DNA of 64,000 nucleotides from Nitrosomonas sp. sh817 (GTDB lineage Bacteria; Pseudomonadota; Gammaproteobacteria; Burkholderiales; Nitrosomonadaceae), in NCBI RefSeq assembly GCF_030908545.1, contig NZ_CP133083.1:1302001-1366000 (forward strand), read 5' to 3'. This document shows, in pieces, positions 16,897 through 26,352 of the stretch; the first letter of the stretch is position 1, and each line of letters begins with the position of its first letter. The notes under the pieces were generated by a model. It was not told the DNA's origin, did not search any database, and saw only the letters and a program-made list of their open reading frames with translations. The position numbers and the translations under genes were made by a program.

Positions 16897-18578
16897 ATCA
16901 TTCCGGAATATTGGATCTGGTGCCGGTCGATGTCCGGAATCAGTGGATCGAGAACGGCGCCTATCCCAATAAGTCTTTGTATCAACTGTTTTGTGAAAAG
17001 GTTCAGATTCACCCCGATAAAGCTGCGGTTGTCTCCCCGGATCAAACGATTAGTTATGAGCAGCTGCAATACCGGGTTGCATGCCTGACAGCCAGTTTCC
17101 GTTCGTTAGGTGTTGTTGCCGGGGATGTGATCGCATATCAACTTTCCAACAGTTGGCATCATTGCGCGATTGATTTGGCGGCTGCCGCGCTGGGGGCCAT
17201 TGTTGCGCCTTTCCCGCCCGGCCGCGGACGGCTCGATACGCACTCGCTGTTAAGCCGCTGCGATGCGCGGGTGATTATCGTTGAGTCCGGATTTGTGCAA
17301 ATGGACGTGTGCGAGATGATTGAGTCATTGCGTCCTAGCTTATTGTCGCTACGAATTCTTGTCGTGAGCGGTAAAGCGCGCGATGGCTGGCATACTTTGG
17401 AATCGCTTTATCAAACAAAGCCGATTGCATCGAATCATCTGTCAGAGGTCGATCCCGGCTCGCCGGTACGATTTCTGATCTCGTCTGGGACCGAATCGGA
17501 GCCGAAATGGATTGCTTATTCACATAATGCATTAGCCGGCGGACGTGGCCGTTTTTTGCAACGCATTCACCCGGATGGCGGCAGTTTCCGTGGCTTGTAT
17601 TTGATGCCGCTGGGAACAGCTTTTGGTTCCACCGCAACATTTGGCGTTTTATCCTGGCTTGGGGGCGCGGTGCTGGTGTCGACGCAGTTCGATGCCGGTG
17701 CCGCCATTCGCGCGATCGGCAGCTTGCATCCGACGCATATTTTCGGTGTACCCACGATGTTTCAACGCATGGCGGCGGAACCTGAACTGGCGCATACCGA
17801 TACTTCCAGTTTGATTGCGATTATCAGCGGCGGCGCGAAGATCGATGAAGCGTCGATCCGCCGCTGCACCGAAGCATTCCGGTGCGGTTTTATCGGTTTA
17901 TACGGTTCGGCCGATGGGGTGAATTGCCACACGATGCTGGATGATAGCCTGGATACGATTCTGCGCAAAACCGGACGGCCCAATCCGGATGTGTGTGCGA
18001 TCAGGATTGTCGATGATCAGAAACGCGAAGTGGCGCAAGGCCATATTGGCGAAATTACCGCTAGAGGACCGATAACGCCAATGCAGTATGTCAATAACCC
18101 GGAACTGGATGCGCGCTATCGCGATGAAGATGGCTGGGTATATACCGGAGATCTCGGTTTTATTGATGAAGACGGGTATCTGATACTGACCGGCAGGAAA
18201 AAGGAAATCATCATTCGCGGCGGTGTGAATATCAGCCCTGCGCAAATCGAAAATATCGCTGCGTCGCACCCGGCTGTGGTCAGCGCCGTGTGTGTACCGG
18301 TTGCCGATCAGGATCTTGGTCAGCGGATATGTCTTTGCCTGGTCATGCGCGACGGCGCTGAACGGCCATCGCTGGCGCAATTTACCCGTTTCTTGCTGGA
18401 TCACGGGCTGGAAAAAAATAAGCTGCCGGAATATCTCCGGTACATGCGGCAATTACCGCTCGGGCCGGCTGGAAAAATTGATAAGAAGCGCCTGACCGCC
18501 GAACTGGAAAATGCCCGGTTTACACCGGGTCCGGCCATGGCGGATAAGGTGGCTTCATTAATGCAGGGAGCATATTGA
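16893..18578 (+). CDS. AMP-dependent acyl/aryl ligase (PdtJ-like)
   Basis: 561 residues of the ANL superfamily: P-loop ISSGTESEPKW, VYTGDLGFIDEDGYL with the ribose-binding Asp, hinge TGRKKEIIIRGGVNISP and catalytic Lys in GPAGKIDKKRL. It adenylates a carboxylic acid, in this context the substrate that receives sulfur from the carrier protein. The start at 16893 is chosen over an upstream ATG at 16824 because it has GGAG at 16883 and forms an ATGA overlap with the preceding stop, indicating coupled translation. The substrate is inferred only from context (dipicolinate-like acid if the PDTC analogy holds). Confidence 0.9.
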   Translation: MNHSGILDLVPVDVRNQWIENGAYPNKSLYQLFCEKVQIHPDKAAVVSPDQTISYEQLQYRVACLTASFRSLGVVAGDVIAYQLSNSWHHCAIDLAAAALGAIVAPFPPGRGRLDTHSLLSRCDARVIIVESGFVQMDVCEMIESLRPSLLSLRILVVSGKARDGWHTLESLYQTKPIASNHLSEVDPGSPVRFLISSGTESEPKWIAYSHNALAGGRGRFLQRIHPDGGSFRGLYLMPLGTAFGSTATFGVLSWLGGAVLVSTQFDAGAAIRAIGSLHPTHIFGVPTMFQRMAAEPELAHTDTSSLIAIISGGAKIDEASIRRCTEAFRCGFIGLYGSADGVNCHTMLDDSLDTILRKTGRPNPDVCAIRIVDDQKREVAQGHIGEITARGPITPMQYVNNPELDARYRDEDGWVYTGDLGFIDEDGYLILTGRKKEIIIRGGVNISPAQIENIAASHPAVVSAVCVPVADQDLGQRICLCLVMRDGAERPSLAQFTRFLLDHGLEKNKLPEYLRYMRQLPLGPAGKIDKKRLTAELENARFTPGPAMADKVASLMQGAY

Positions 18579-19780
18579 TGACCGGACAGTGGCAGAAAAC
18601 AAACCATGCCAGCTCGACGAAAACACTGGCAGGGAAAGTGAAAGCATTCGTTGACGAGGCAATTATTCCCAATGAATCAAAGCTGGCAATGCGGGATCAG
18701 CGTTCGCTGCAGTTGCAAATGGAATTGTCGCAGTCAGCCAGGCAAGCAGGCCTGTGTAACTTGTTCTATCCGTTGTCTCATGGCGGGAAAATCGCTTCAC
18801 TCGAAGATTATTTGGTCGTTGCGGAACAAGAAGGGCGGACGGAATTTTCTCAAGATATTTTCGGCAGCCATACGGCTCTGGATGCGCATATGCTGCTGAG
18901 ATTCGGGAATGAAACGATTTCCCGGCAATTTCTCGAACCGATGGTCAGCGGAATAGCGATACCATGCTATGGCATGACCGAGCCAGGGCATAGCGGTTCG
19001 ATTCCAAGTCTGATTTCGACGGCTGCCAGTTTGTCGAAAGGCCGGTGGCGGATCAATGGCAGAAAATGGTTCATTTCCAATGCCGATCGTGCGACCTTCA
19101 TGACCGTGCTGGCGCGTACCGGCAGCGAGGATATGCCGATCCACCACGCTCTATCCATGATTATCGTGCCGGCCGATACCGCCGGTTTCAAAATGGAGCG
19201 CCAATTAACGATGATGGGACATTCGTATGGACAAGGCGAGGTTTCATTGACGGATGTGCAAGTCCCGGAACAATATTTATTGGGAATTTGCGGAAACGGC
19301 ATCGAGCTGATGAATAAACGATTGAGTCTGGGGCGCGTGTTGCGCGCCATGAACTGGATCGGTCTGGCGCAGCGTTGTCTGGATTTGATGGGCGCCCGGA
19401 TTCATTCGGTTCGCGGCAAATTCAGCAGATTGGCTGACAAGCAATTGGTACGGCAGCATATGTTCAATGCCTATCATGCGATCGCTGGCGCGCGCGAGTT
19501 GATTCGTGTCGCCGCACGCAGCGTGGATGCGCAAGCGCCCGATGATATCGCGATCAATGTGGCGAAATTGGCGGCATCCCGCGCCTTGTGCGTTGCTTCG
19601 GATTCCGCGATCCAATTGTACGGCGCTGAAGGTCTCAGCGATTTAACGCCATTGTTCGGAATTAGCCGGATAGCGCGTTCGTCCCGCATTCTCGACGGCA
19701 ACGACGAATCGTTAATCAGCTCGGTGGGACGCCGGTTAATCAATTTCTATGAACGTGAAAAGGTTTATTCCTTTGATTGA
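18578..19780 (+). CDS. Acyl-CoA dehydrogenase family flavoprotein (PdtL-like)
   Basis: 400 residues with acyl-CoA dehydrogenase signatures: CYGMTEPGHSGS, INGRKWFISNADRA, LGRVLRAMNWIGLAQRC and IQLYGAEGLSDLTPLFG near the C-terminus. FAD-dependent desaturase. It starts in a TGATG overlap with the ligase stop, with GGAG at 18567. In the PDTC pathway such an enzyme is thought to aromatise a dihydrodipicolinate-type ring; here this is inference from gene order. It is not part of a beta-oxidation operon. Confidence 0.9.
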   Translation: MTGQWQKTNHASSTKTLAGKVKAFVDEAIIPNESKLAMRDQRSLQLQMELSQSARQAGLCNLFYPLSHGGKIASLEDYLVVAEQEGRTEFSQDIFGSHTALDAHMLLRFGNETISRQFLEPMVSGIAIPCYGMTEPGHSGSIPSLISTAASLSKGRWRINGRKWFISNADRATFMTVLARTGSEDMPIHHALSMIIVPADTAGFKMERQLTMMGHSYGQGEVSLTDVQVPEQYLLGICGNGIELMNKRLSLGRVLRAMNWIGLAQRCLDLMGARIHSVRGKFSRLADKQLVRQHMFNAYHAIAGARELIRVAARSVDAQAPDDIAINVAKLAASRALCVASDSAIQLYGAEGLSDLTPLFGISRIARSSRILDGNDESLISSVGRRLINFYEREKVYSFD

Positions 19781-19834
19781 TATGACTGCGCAGATTCGAA
19801 TTTCACTGGTGCGCGAACGTTTGTATAAACGGAC

Positions 19835-21040
19835 ATGCTGATTGCTTCGAATAGAACAGCAACCGTTACGATGGCGGACATTGCATTGCAATTGCTGCTG
19901 GTGTTTGCGATGACATTGCCGATGCTCATTTTGTACGCAACCAGTACCTTGGGGTTATTGTTGAGCGCTGACTTGAAATTTGAAACCGCATCTCTCGGGT
20001 ACTTGATCATGAGTTCCTTCGGCTTAGCCGCGGTTTTATCACTGTACGCAGGCCGGATTGTCGATCGTCTCGGTTCACGTCAAGCGTTACTGATACTCTT
20101 TACCGCAGTTGCAATGGCTTTCTCGGTAATTACCGTTGCCACCGGTTTTTACGGCTTGATGTTTGCCGCTGCGCTTTGCGGTATCGCGCAAGCATTGTCC
20201 AATCCGGTTACCAATTTACTCGTTGCGCAGCAAATCCCGCCGCAAAAGAAAGCTTGGGTAATCGGACTGAAGCAATCCGGCGTGCAGTTTGCGGCGCTTA
20301 TTGCCGGGCTGTTATTGCCAGTCATTGCATTCCGGTTCGGCTGGCGTGCCGCGTTTGCCGGTATTGTGCCGGTCGCGCTTTTATTTGCGCTGGTAACGGG
20401 TTTTATCATCCCCCGGCAATCCGCGATCACCCATTACAGCTGGTCGATTTCCCGTCCCAATGTGTTATTGCGCTGGCTGATGGCGATCCAGTTTTCCGTG
20501 GCGGTTTCGCTGTCCGCGTTTGTTACCTTTTTACCGGCATTTGCAACGCAGCAAGGGATGGCGTTGCTATGGGCGGATATGCTGATCGCTGTTTTCGGCG
20601 TCATGGGCATGTTGTCCAGAATCTTGCTGACGCCAATCGGCGCGAAGCTCAAAGACGAGTCATCACTGCTTTTTGTGCTGATTGCGGTTGCAGCTTGCGC
20701 CATGCTGGTCACGCTGCAAACAGATGCACGCAGCCACTGGTATTTGTGGATCGGCGCAGCCGGTATGGGATTTACTGCGGTTGCAACTAATGCCATCGCC
20801 ATGAGTATGTTGATCAGAGATTCCGGGTTTGGCGCGGTGACGGTGACTTCAAGTTACGTATCCGCCGCATTTTTTTCAGGTTTTGCGCTGGGTCCGACAC
20901 TGTACGCGGCGATCGCCGGTTATTCCGGCAATCCTCAACTGAGCTGGGGGGTATTGGTGGCTGTTCTGAGCATTGCTTGCACGATGACTTTAGCGTTTGC
21001 CAGTGTGCGGCGGCAGCGAAGCCAGGCGGCTGTGCAGTAA
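19835..21040 (+). CDS. Major facilitator superfamily transporter
   Basis: 401 residues with about 12 hydrophobic segments and the MFS loop motif between helices 2 and 3 (GRIVDRLGSRQA). Inner-membrane secondary transporter. It lies 54 bases downstream of the acyl-CoA dehydrogenase on the same strand and is the likely exporter of the cluster product (compare PdtE from memory), though import cannot be excluded. No strong ribosome binding site precedes ATG 19835; ATG 19871 is an alternative start. Confidence 0.87.
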   Translation: MLIASNRTATVTMADIALQLLLVFAMTLPMLILYATSTLGLLLSADLKFETASLGYLIMSSFGLAAVLSLYAGRIVDRLGSRQALLILFTAVAMAFSVITVATGFYGLMFAAALCGIAQALSNPVTNLLVAQQIPPQKKAWVIGLKQSGVQFAALIAGLLLPVIAFRFGWRAAFAGIVPVALLFALVTGFIIPRQSAITHYSWSISRPNVLLRWLMAIQFSVAVSLSAFVTFLPAFATQQGMALLWADMLIAVFGVMGMLSRILLTPIGAKLKDESSLLFVLIAVAACAMLVTLQTDARSHWYLWIGAAGMGFTAVATNAIAMSMLIRDSGFGAVTVTSSYVSAAFFSGFALGPTLYAAIAGYSGNPQLSWGVLVAVLSIACTMTLAFASVRRQRSQAAVQ

Positions 21041-21064
21041 TGCTTTGCCACTGCTGTTGAATTT

Positions 21065-21850
21065 TTATGATTGATTCAGCAATTCAATGAGGGTTTGCGC
21101 GAATAAGGCGGGCGCGCTGCGCATGGCGCTGTGTTGTTGTCCTGGCAAGATGACGCGTTGACTATGGCTCAAGCATTGTTGCAACAGCCCGGCTGTTTGG
21201 AAGCGCCGTTCATGACTATCGCCGCCGATCATCAGCAGAACGGGATGACTCAATCCTTGAAATCTCTGTGGTGTAAAAACATACCGATCGATGCTCTGCA
21301 ATTCGCGCAAGATGGTATGAGCGGCGGCTACCCGTGAAGTCCAGCCGGATCCGGCTTGCAAGGCGGTCATCTCGTGTTGCGGTGTTTTGAGCAAATCGCG
21401 GAAAAATAATAGCAGCGAATCTTCCCATGCGCTTTGATGCCACAGCGCTTGCAAGCGATTTTCCAGCGCCGCGGACCAGTTGCTGCCGGCCAGCGTGATT
21501 GAAGGCTCATAGAGAATCAGTTTGCCGATGTTGGGTGTCAGTAACGCAGCTTCAAGCGCGCACAGTCCGCCGAATGAATGGCCCAGCACATCGACCCGAT
21601 CGCCAATGGCGTCGACGACCGCGGCGATATCTTCGCATTCGCGCGCTAACGCATAGCTGTGGTTATCGCCGCTATGCCCGCGGCCGCGCCGGTCCATGGT
21701 GAAAACGGTGAAGTGCCGTTGCAGTTGGGAAAGCGGCGGAGTCCACGTGGTGTGATCGCCGGTAGTTCCGTGTATCAGCAGCAGCGGATCGCCCGAACCG
21801 CTTTGCCAGCAGGCAATCGCGGTACCGTCTTTGGAAGTGATCAGTTTCAT
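21065..21850 (-). CDS. Alpha/beta hydrolase
   Basis: 261 residues with LLLIHGTTGDHTTW, RRGRGHSGD, nucleophile elbow GHSFGG and catalytic His in PGQQHSA. No signal peptide. It converges on the MFS gene, 24 bases apart, so it is transcribed separately from the thioacid cluster. The substrate is unknown; a role in releasing a cluster product is possible but has no direct support. Confidence 0.85.
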   Translation of the reverse strand: MKLITSKDGTAIACWQSGSGDPLLLIHGTTGDHTTWTPPLSQLQRHFTVFTMDRRGRGHSGDNHSYALARECEDIAAVVDAIGDRVDVLGHSFGGLCALEAALLTPNIGKLILYEPSITLAGSNWSAALENRLQALWHQSAWEDSLLLFFRDLLKTPQHEMTALQAGSGWTSRVAAAHTILRELQSIDRYVFTPQRFQGLSHPVLLMIGGDSHERRFQTAGLLQQCLSHSQRVILPGQQHSAMRSAPALFAQTLIELLNQS

Positions 21851-21912
21851 TAGGGTTTTCGAAGTTTCCGGATATAAAAGATCAATTGAAAAATAAACAT
21901 TTAAATTAATTT

Positions 21913-23595
21913 ATGGCAATTAATCAAGTGATTCCCAGAAAAAAATTTAGATTTTCTACTGTTGCAAGCACCATCAGGATTGTATTGCTTTGCTTGACAG
22001 TACCGGTATTTTTTATGACTGCTGTTGCTAAGGAAACGCTGATTAATTCGGCGAACGAGATGAAGCGCGAGGCGCACGGAACGCAGCAACCTAGATATAT
22101 CAACAAGATAGGCGAGGACGCGAGTACCGCGCAACGAAGTGATTCGCTCGTGCAGTCAATTAATCAGCGTTTCCCTAAGGCAAGCAATGATCCTAAGCCG
22201 CTGGGGTATATCAATCAATACTGGCGCATCAATGGCGAGTGGATGAGCAGTTATGAAGCATGGAATTTCTTCCGTCCGGAAGCCGCCGTCGATAATTCTT
22301 ATGACTTATGGGTGCTGCGCGGCAGGCTTGGCGCCATGTTCACATCATCCTATGTGGATGGTTTTGCGCAAGGGCAATATATCGGCTTATACGGTTTGCC
22401 GAATGATGCCGTCGTGCCGGGCGGCGGATCGCTAGGGTTAGGGGCGGCCTACTTCCAAACCAATCAGGCAACCGATGCGAGTAATGTGTTTTTGAAACAG
22501 GGTTATTTGAATTTCAAACTTCATGCAGCGGGCGTTCCGGGCGCTTCCGTCAAAGCCGGGCGCTTCGAGCTTACGGATGGCATGGAAACCGCCAGCGGCA
22601 TGGAAAAATTCGATGCACTGAAGCGCCGCCGCATCGCCAAACGGTTATTGGGCGGTTTCAACGCAATTTATATCGGACGGACATTCGACGGTTTCTCGGT
22701 GGTTTACGATCAGCCATCGGTCAATTTAACCGTCAGCGGCGTGCGGCCGACGCAAGGTAATCTTACGGTGCAAGGGGGGCAGCAAATAAATGATATTAAT
22801 ATTGTTTTTGCAGCGCTGACCGCCAAAAAAGACGTGTGGTTGTCCGGTACCGAGGGCCGCTTGTTTTATATGAATTACGACGATCAGCGCGATACGCAAG
22901 TGATCGACAATCGTTCCGCCGCTGCGAGACCGTTTCTCCAGCAGCAGAAACTGGATATTCATACCATCGGAGCCAACGTGCTGTCGCTACAACCTTTGGG
23001 GGCCGGTAGTTTTGATGCCTTGCTGTGGGCTGCTTATCAATTCGGTGAATGGACTTCGCAATCGCATCGCGCCTGGGCTGTTGCCGCCGAGGCCGGCTAT
23101 CAATGGACGCAATTGCCGCTGAAGCCCTGGTTGCGCGCTGTTTATTACCGCAGTTCGGGTGATAGCGATCCGCATGATGGCCAGCATCAAACCTATTTCT
23201 CCGGGGTGCCGAGCGGCCGGCTCTATGCCAAGTTCCCATTTTATAACCTGATGAATATCCAGGATGCATTTGTCGAGATCATTACTTCGCTTACGCCGAA
23301 ATTGCAGGCGAATATCAATGTGCATCAACTGTCACTGGGCAATTCCAAGGATCTGCTGTACGGCGGTCTGGGAGCTGCATTGAACAGCGGCGCATTCGGC
23401 TATTCCGGCAACGCGGCAGGCGGCGCCAGCGATATCGGTCAGTTGGTGGATATTGCATTGACCTACACCTATAGCAAGCAATTTACCGCGCGCTTGTATT
23501 TCGGACATGCCTTCGGAGGCGATGTGCTGAAAACCATCTATCCCGGGAAAAGCGATGCGAATAATTTTCTAGTTGATTTCAATATGATTTTTTAG
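21913..23595 (+). CDS. Alginate-export-type outer-membrane porin
   Basis: 560 residues. A hydrophobic N-terminal stretch (about 20-40, LCLTVPVFFMTAVA) acts as signal peptide; the rest is rich in alternating strands with aromatic girdle residues and ends in DFNMIF, the usual barrel C-terminal Phe. Features such as LWVLRGRLGAMFT, KAGRFELTDGME and YIGRTFDGFSVVYDQP match the AlgE-like alginate export family. It carries small polyanions or sugars across the outer membrane. It is followed after 10 bases by a GH88-like gene, so the pair is an operon. Confidence 0.75.
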   Translation: MAINQVIPRKKFRFSTVASTIRIVLLCLTVPVFFMTAVAKETLINSANEMKREAHGTQQPRYINKIGEDASTAQRSDSLVQSINQRFPKASNDPKPLGYINQYWRINGEWMSSYEAWNFFRPEAAVDNSYDLWVLRGRLGAMFTSSYVDGFAQGQYIGLYGLPNDAVVPGGGSLGLGAAYFQTNQATDASNVFLKQGYLNFKLHAAGVPGASVKAGRFELTDGMETASGMEKFDALKRRRIAKRLLGGFNAIYIGRTFDGFSVVYDQPSVNLTVSGVRPTQGNLTVQGGQQINDINIVFAALTAKKDVWLSGTEGRLFYMNYDDQRDTQVIDNRSAAARPFLQQQKLDIHTIGANVLSLQPLGAGSFDALLWAAYQFGEWTSQSHRAWAVAAEAGYQWTQLPLKPWLRAVYYRSSGDSDPHDGQHQTYFSGVPSGRLYAKFPFYNLMNIQDAFVEIITSLTPKLQANINVHQLSLGNSKDLLYGGLGAALNSGAFGYSGNAAGGASDIGQLVDIALTYTYSKQFTARLYFGHAFGGDVLKTIYPGKSDANNFLVDFNMIF

Positions 23596-23605
23596 GAGAA
23601 GTTTT

Positions 23606-24739
23606 ATGGTTGCAGTGAATACAACTGGCGATCAGCCGGTTAGTCCCCGGGAAATGCTACAAGCTATCGAATTGCTATTTTGCCGCATGGATGCTATCGA
23701 TCAGCAGTGTGGTAACGAATTTCCATTATTTTCTCCCGGAGAAAGCAATCGTTGGACGGTATCGCAAGGCGGTTCATGGGCTGGTGGATTTTGGAGCGCC
23801 TGCTGGTGGTTGCGGGCGAAGGTTACCGATTCGATTGAAGATCAGCGCAAGGCCTCGGCGATTTCCCGCCAGTTGGCTGCAAAAACCGCCATCGATTCCG
23901 GTTATCGCAGCTTGATTTTCTGGTATGGCGCAGCGTTGGGCGCATTGTGGTTTCAGGATGCGCATGCGCAACAACTGACGCAGCTATCGGTGAATGCGAT
24001 TACGCATAGCTTTAATCCCAAGCTCAACTGTTTTCCGCTCGGTACCGCGATGGGCGGCGGCAGCCGCGGTAATCAAGCGGTTACGATTGATAGCTTCGCG
24101 TCGATGATCCAACTTCTGAGCAGTAGTGATCAGAATCTGCATCGTTTCATGGCGCAGCGGCATACCGAAACAATGCTGGCGGCGTGCTACCGCGATAACG
24201 GCGCGGTTCATGCGACCGCACAGTTCGATGGCCGGGGTTTCCATCCGCTCGGGCAAGCCGGGCAATGGTCGCGCGGTCAAGCATGGGCGATGCTGGGTTT
24301 GAGCCGGGCCGCGGCGTTGTGGGGAGAACCTTATACGACGCTGGCAAGAAATGCATGCGGGTATTGGATCACTTCCAGACCGGATCCGCTGACGCCCAAC
24401 CGGCTGGGTGAATCGATATCCGGCTATGATCCTTCGGCATCGGTGATAGCGGCATTGGCAATGCTCTCATTGGCAAATCTTCTCCCGGATGGCGAATCGT
24501 TGCGGATATATTCGTACCGCCAAATCAGCGCGGTAATACGCAGTCAGTTTTTCACCATTCTACAAACGGATAGGGACTCCATACCGGACCGGAGGAACGG
24601 AGATTCCGCTATTTTCTGGGGATGCAGCTATAAAACCAGCCCGGGTGTTGAAGAATTGGTTGAATCCGTCTGGGGCAGTTTTTTTCTGATGGCCGCTTTA
24701 TGCGCGTTGACCGGTTTTGTCGAACCGAGGCATTGTTAA
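23606..24739 (+). CDS. GH88/UGL-like glycoside hydrolase
   Basis: 377 residues. The (alpha/alpha)6-barrel signatures of unsaturated glucuronyl hydrolases are visible: QGGSWAGGFWSACWWLRAK near the N-terminus, QWSRGQAWAMLGLSRAAALWG in the middle (split here: QWSRGQAW is the key part) and DPSASVIAALAML. No signal peptide, so it should act in the cytoplasm on unsaturated oligouronides. AGGAG lies at 23595-23599, just before the start. Context with an alginate-export-type porin supports uronate handling, but the exact substrate is unknown. Confidence 0.72.
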   Translation: MVAVNTTGDQPVSPREMLQAIELLFCRMDAIDQQCGNEFPLFSPGESNRWTVSQGGSWAGGFWSACWWLRAKVTDSIEDQRKASAISRQLAAKTAIDSGYRSLIFWYGAALGALWFQDAHAQQLTQLSVNAITHSFNPKLNCFPLGTAMGGGSRGNQAVTIDSFASMIQLLSSSDQNLHRFMAQRHTETMLAACYRDNGAVHATAQFDGRGFHPLGQAGQWSRGQAWAMLGLSRAAALWGEPYTTLARNACGYWITSRPDPLTPNRLGESISGYDPSASVIAALAMLSLANLLPDGESLRIYSYRQISAVIRSQFFTILQTDRDSIPDRRNGDSAIFWGCSYKTSPGVEELVESVWGSFFLMAALCALTGFVEPRHC

Positions 24740-24792
24740 CCGGTATTTTAAATTCAAAAAAACGCCCGCCAACTTCGAATCAGGTGAAATCC

Positions 24793-26094
24793 ATGCAGCC
24801 GTTCTTCATGTACAAAATTTTAAATCCAATCGTGTGCTATTCACTGTTAGTGGTTTTAGCGCTTTTTTCCACGGCTATCTTGGCGCAAAACAAGCCGGCT
24901 TCAAAGCTGCTGCTGCATGCCGCGCGTGTTTTCGACGGCGAGCGTATCCGAACCGATATGTCGGTGACTTTGAAAGATGGTGTGATAGTGACGATTCAAC
25001 CGCGCGCGCAAGCGATCGCCGGTGATGATGCGCTGGTTATGGATCTGGGAGATGCGACGATTTTTCCGGGCTTTATAGAATTGCACGCGCATCTGACTTA
25101 CCAGAATGTTCCGGCCGAGATCGTTTTACGTCATGGCATCACCACGATCCGTGATTTGGGTGGTCCGGTTCATGCGCCTTACGGTGGCGCCGGCAGTTTG
25201 CGGGTACTGACTTCCGGTCCGATTATTACCGCACCTGGCGGATATCCGATTGTAACCATGGGAGCTGAGAACCTAGCCATCGCGGTAGCGGACGAACAGG
25301 AAGCGCGAGCAGCAGTGAAACAATTAGCAGAGAAGGGGGCTGTAGTTATTAAAATTGCGCTTGAACCCGGTGGAGAAACGGGTGCGCCGTGGACTTCCCA
25401 CCATCATGGACATTCGCATCATCCATCGCATGATACCGTTAATGCCGGGGCTCATCATCACGCGGCGCACGGTGTGCAACAGAAACATGCGGCCTGGCCG
25501 GTATTATCCGCAGCGGTTGTAAAGGCGATTGTCGATGAAGCGCATCGGCACGATCGCAAGGTATCCGCGCATGTTGCCGAATCCGTGGGCGTGCAAATCG
25601 CATTGAATACCGGCGTCGACGAATGGGCGCACATGCCTTGCGAACCGGTTCCGGAGGTATTATTAAAGCAAGCGGTCATGCAGCAAGTGAAAATTGTGAG
25701 CACCATCGATACCTTATCAAAATGTCCGGGTGTGATGCGCAATGCAGCGCTTTGGAGTGCGCTGGGCGGCGAATTGCTATACGGTTCCGAGATTGCGCAT
25801 CCTGATGTTCCCTGGGGTATCAACGCGCAGGAACTCATGGCCATGATGCAAACGGGCAAGCTGGATCAGCTGGATGTGATACGCGCAGCAACCTCGAAGG
25901 CCGGGCGGCATTTGGGATTACCGTTGCTGGGCACTTTGCAGCCAAGCGCGCCCGCCGATCTCATCGCCTTCAAAGGAAATCCTTTACTCAATTTGAAACG
26001 CCTCGAATATCCCGATCTGGTGATTTCCGGCGGTTACATTATTGTCAATCAGTTTGACGCTGCCCGGTTATTCAACCTTTCGCCTTCAAAGTAA
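24793..26094 (+). CDS. Secreted metal-dependent amidohydrolase with His-rich loop
   Basis: 433 residues from the ATG at 24793 (AGGTGA upstream; the longer frame from 24700 overlaps the previous gene). A signal peptide (hydrophobic SLLVVLALFSTAILA) precedes a urease/dihydroorotase-like amidohydrolase fold: FPGFIELHAHLT (metal HxH), LRHGITTIRDLGGP, lysine in VVIKIALEPGGET, VSAHVAES and DEWAHMPC. An insertion at about 200-230 holds many histidines (HHHGHSHH, AHHHAAHG), possibly a metal store. Imidazolonepropionase/prolidase-like; substrate unknown. A paralogue follows. Confidence 0.85.
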   Translation: MQPFFMYKILNPIVCYSLLVVLALFSTAILAQNKPASKLLLHAARVFDGERIRTDMSVTLKDGVIVTIQPRAQAIAGDDALVMDLGDATIFPGFIELHAHLTYQNVPAEIVLRHGITTIRDLGGPVHAPYGGAGSLRVLTSGPIITAPGGYPIVTMGAENLAIAVADEQEARAAVKQLAEKGAVVIKIALEPGGETGAPWTSHHHGHSHHPSHDTVNAGAHHHAAHGVQQKHAAWPVLSAAVVKAIVDEAHRHDRKVSAHVAESVGVQIALNTGVDEWAHMPCEPVPEVLLKQAVMQQVKIVSTIDTLSKCPGVMRNAALWSALGGELLYGSEIAHPDVPWGINAQELMAMMQTGKLDQLDVIRAATSKAGRHLGLPLLGTLQPSAPADLIAFKGNPLLNLKRLEYPDLVISGGYIIVNQFDAARLFNLSPSK

Positions 26095-26179
26095 AACTGA
26101 CTTTCTAACTAAACGGAATCTGGCAGTTCATCGGATAGATGAGAAGTTCTTGCATTCGATTTTGCTCTATTTATTAAGG

Positions 26180-26196
26180 TGTGACAATTTGTCGCA
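26180..26196. promoter_or_regulatory. Palindromic operator-like site (single copy)
   Basis: TGTGACAATTTGTCGCA, a 17-bp near-perfect palindrome of the same family as the double sites at 12528 and 41103 and the single site at 41838. It lies 157 bases upstream of the second amidohydrolase start. Confidence 0.55.
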
Positions 26197-26352
26197 TTTT
26201 CAATGAAAATTACTGACTTTATAATGCATGTTCGCTTCAGATAAGAGCATATTCTGAATAAATTTTTATTGATTCCCCTCCCTTGAGACAGAACATGCTT
26301 GCACTGGGTCAATAAGAACTTCATCAATATTCAAAGGAAACACATTTCTAAA

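Noticed and set aside
20176..20790. 204-codon frame inside the MFS gene
   Set aside because: Same-strand shadow frame of a clear MFS transporter; Cys/Arg-rich, no motif.
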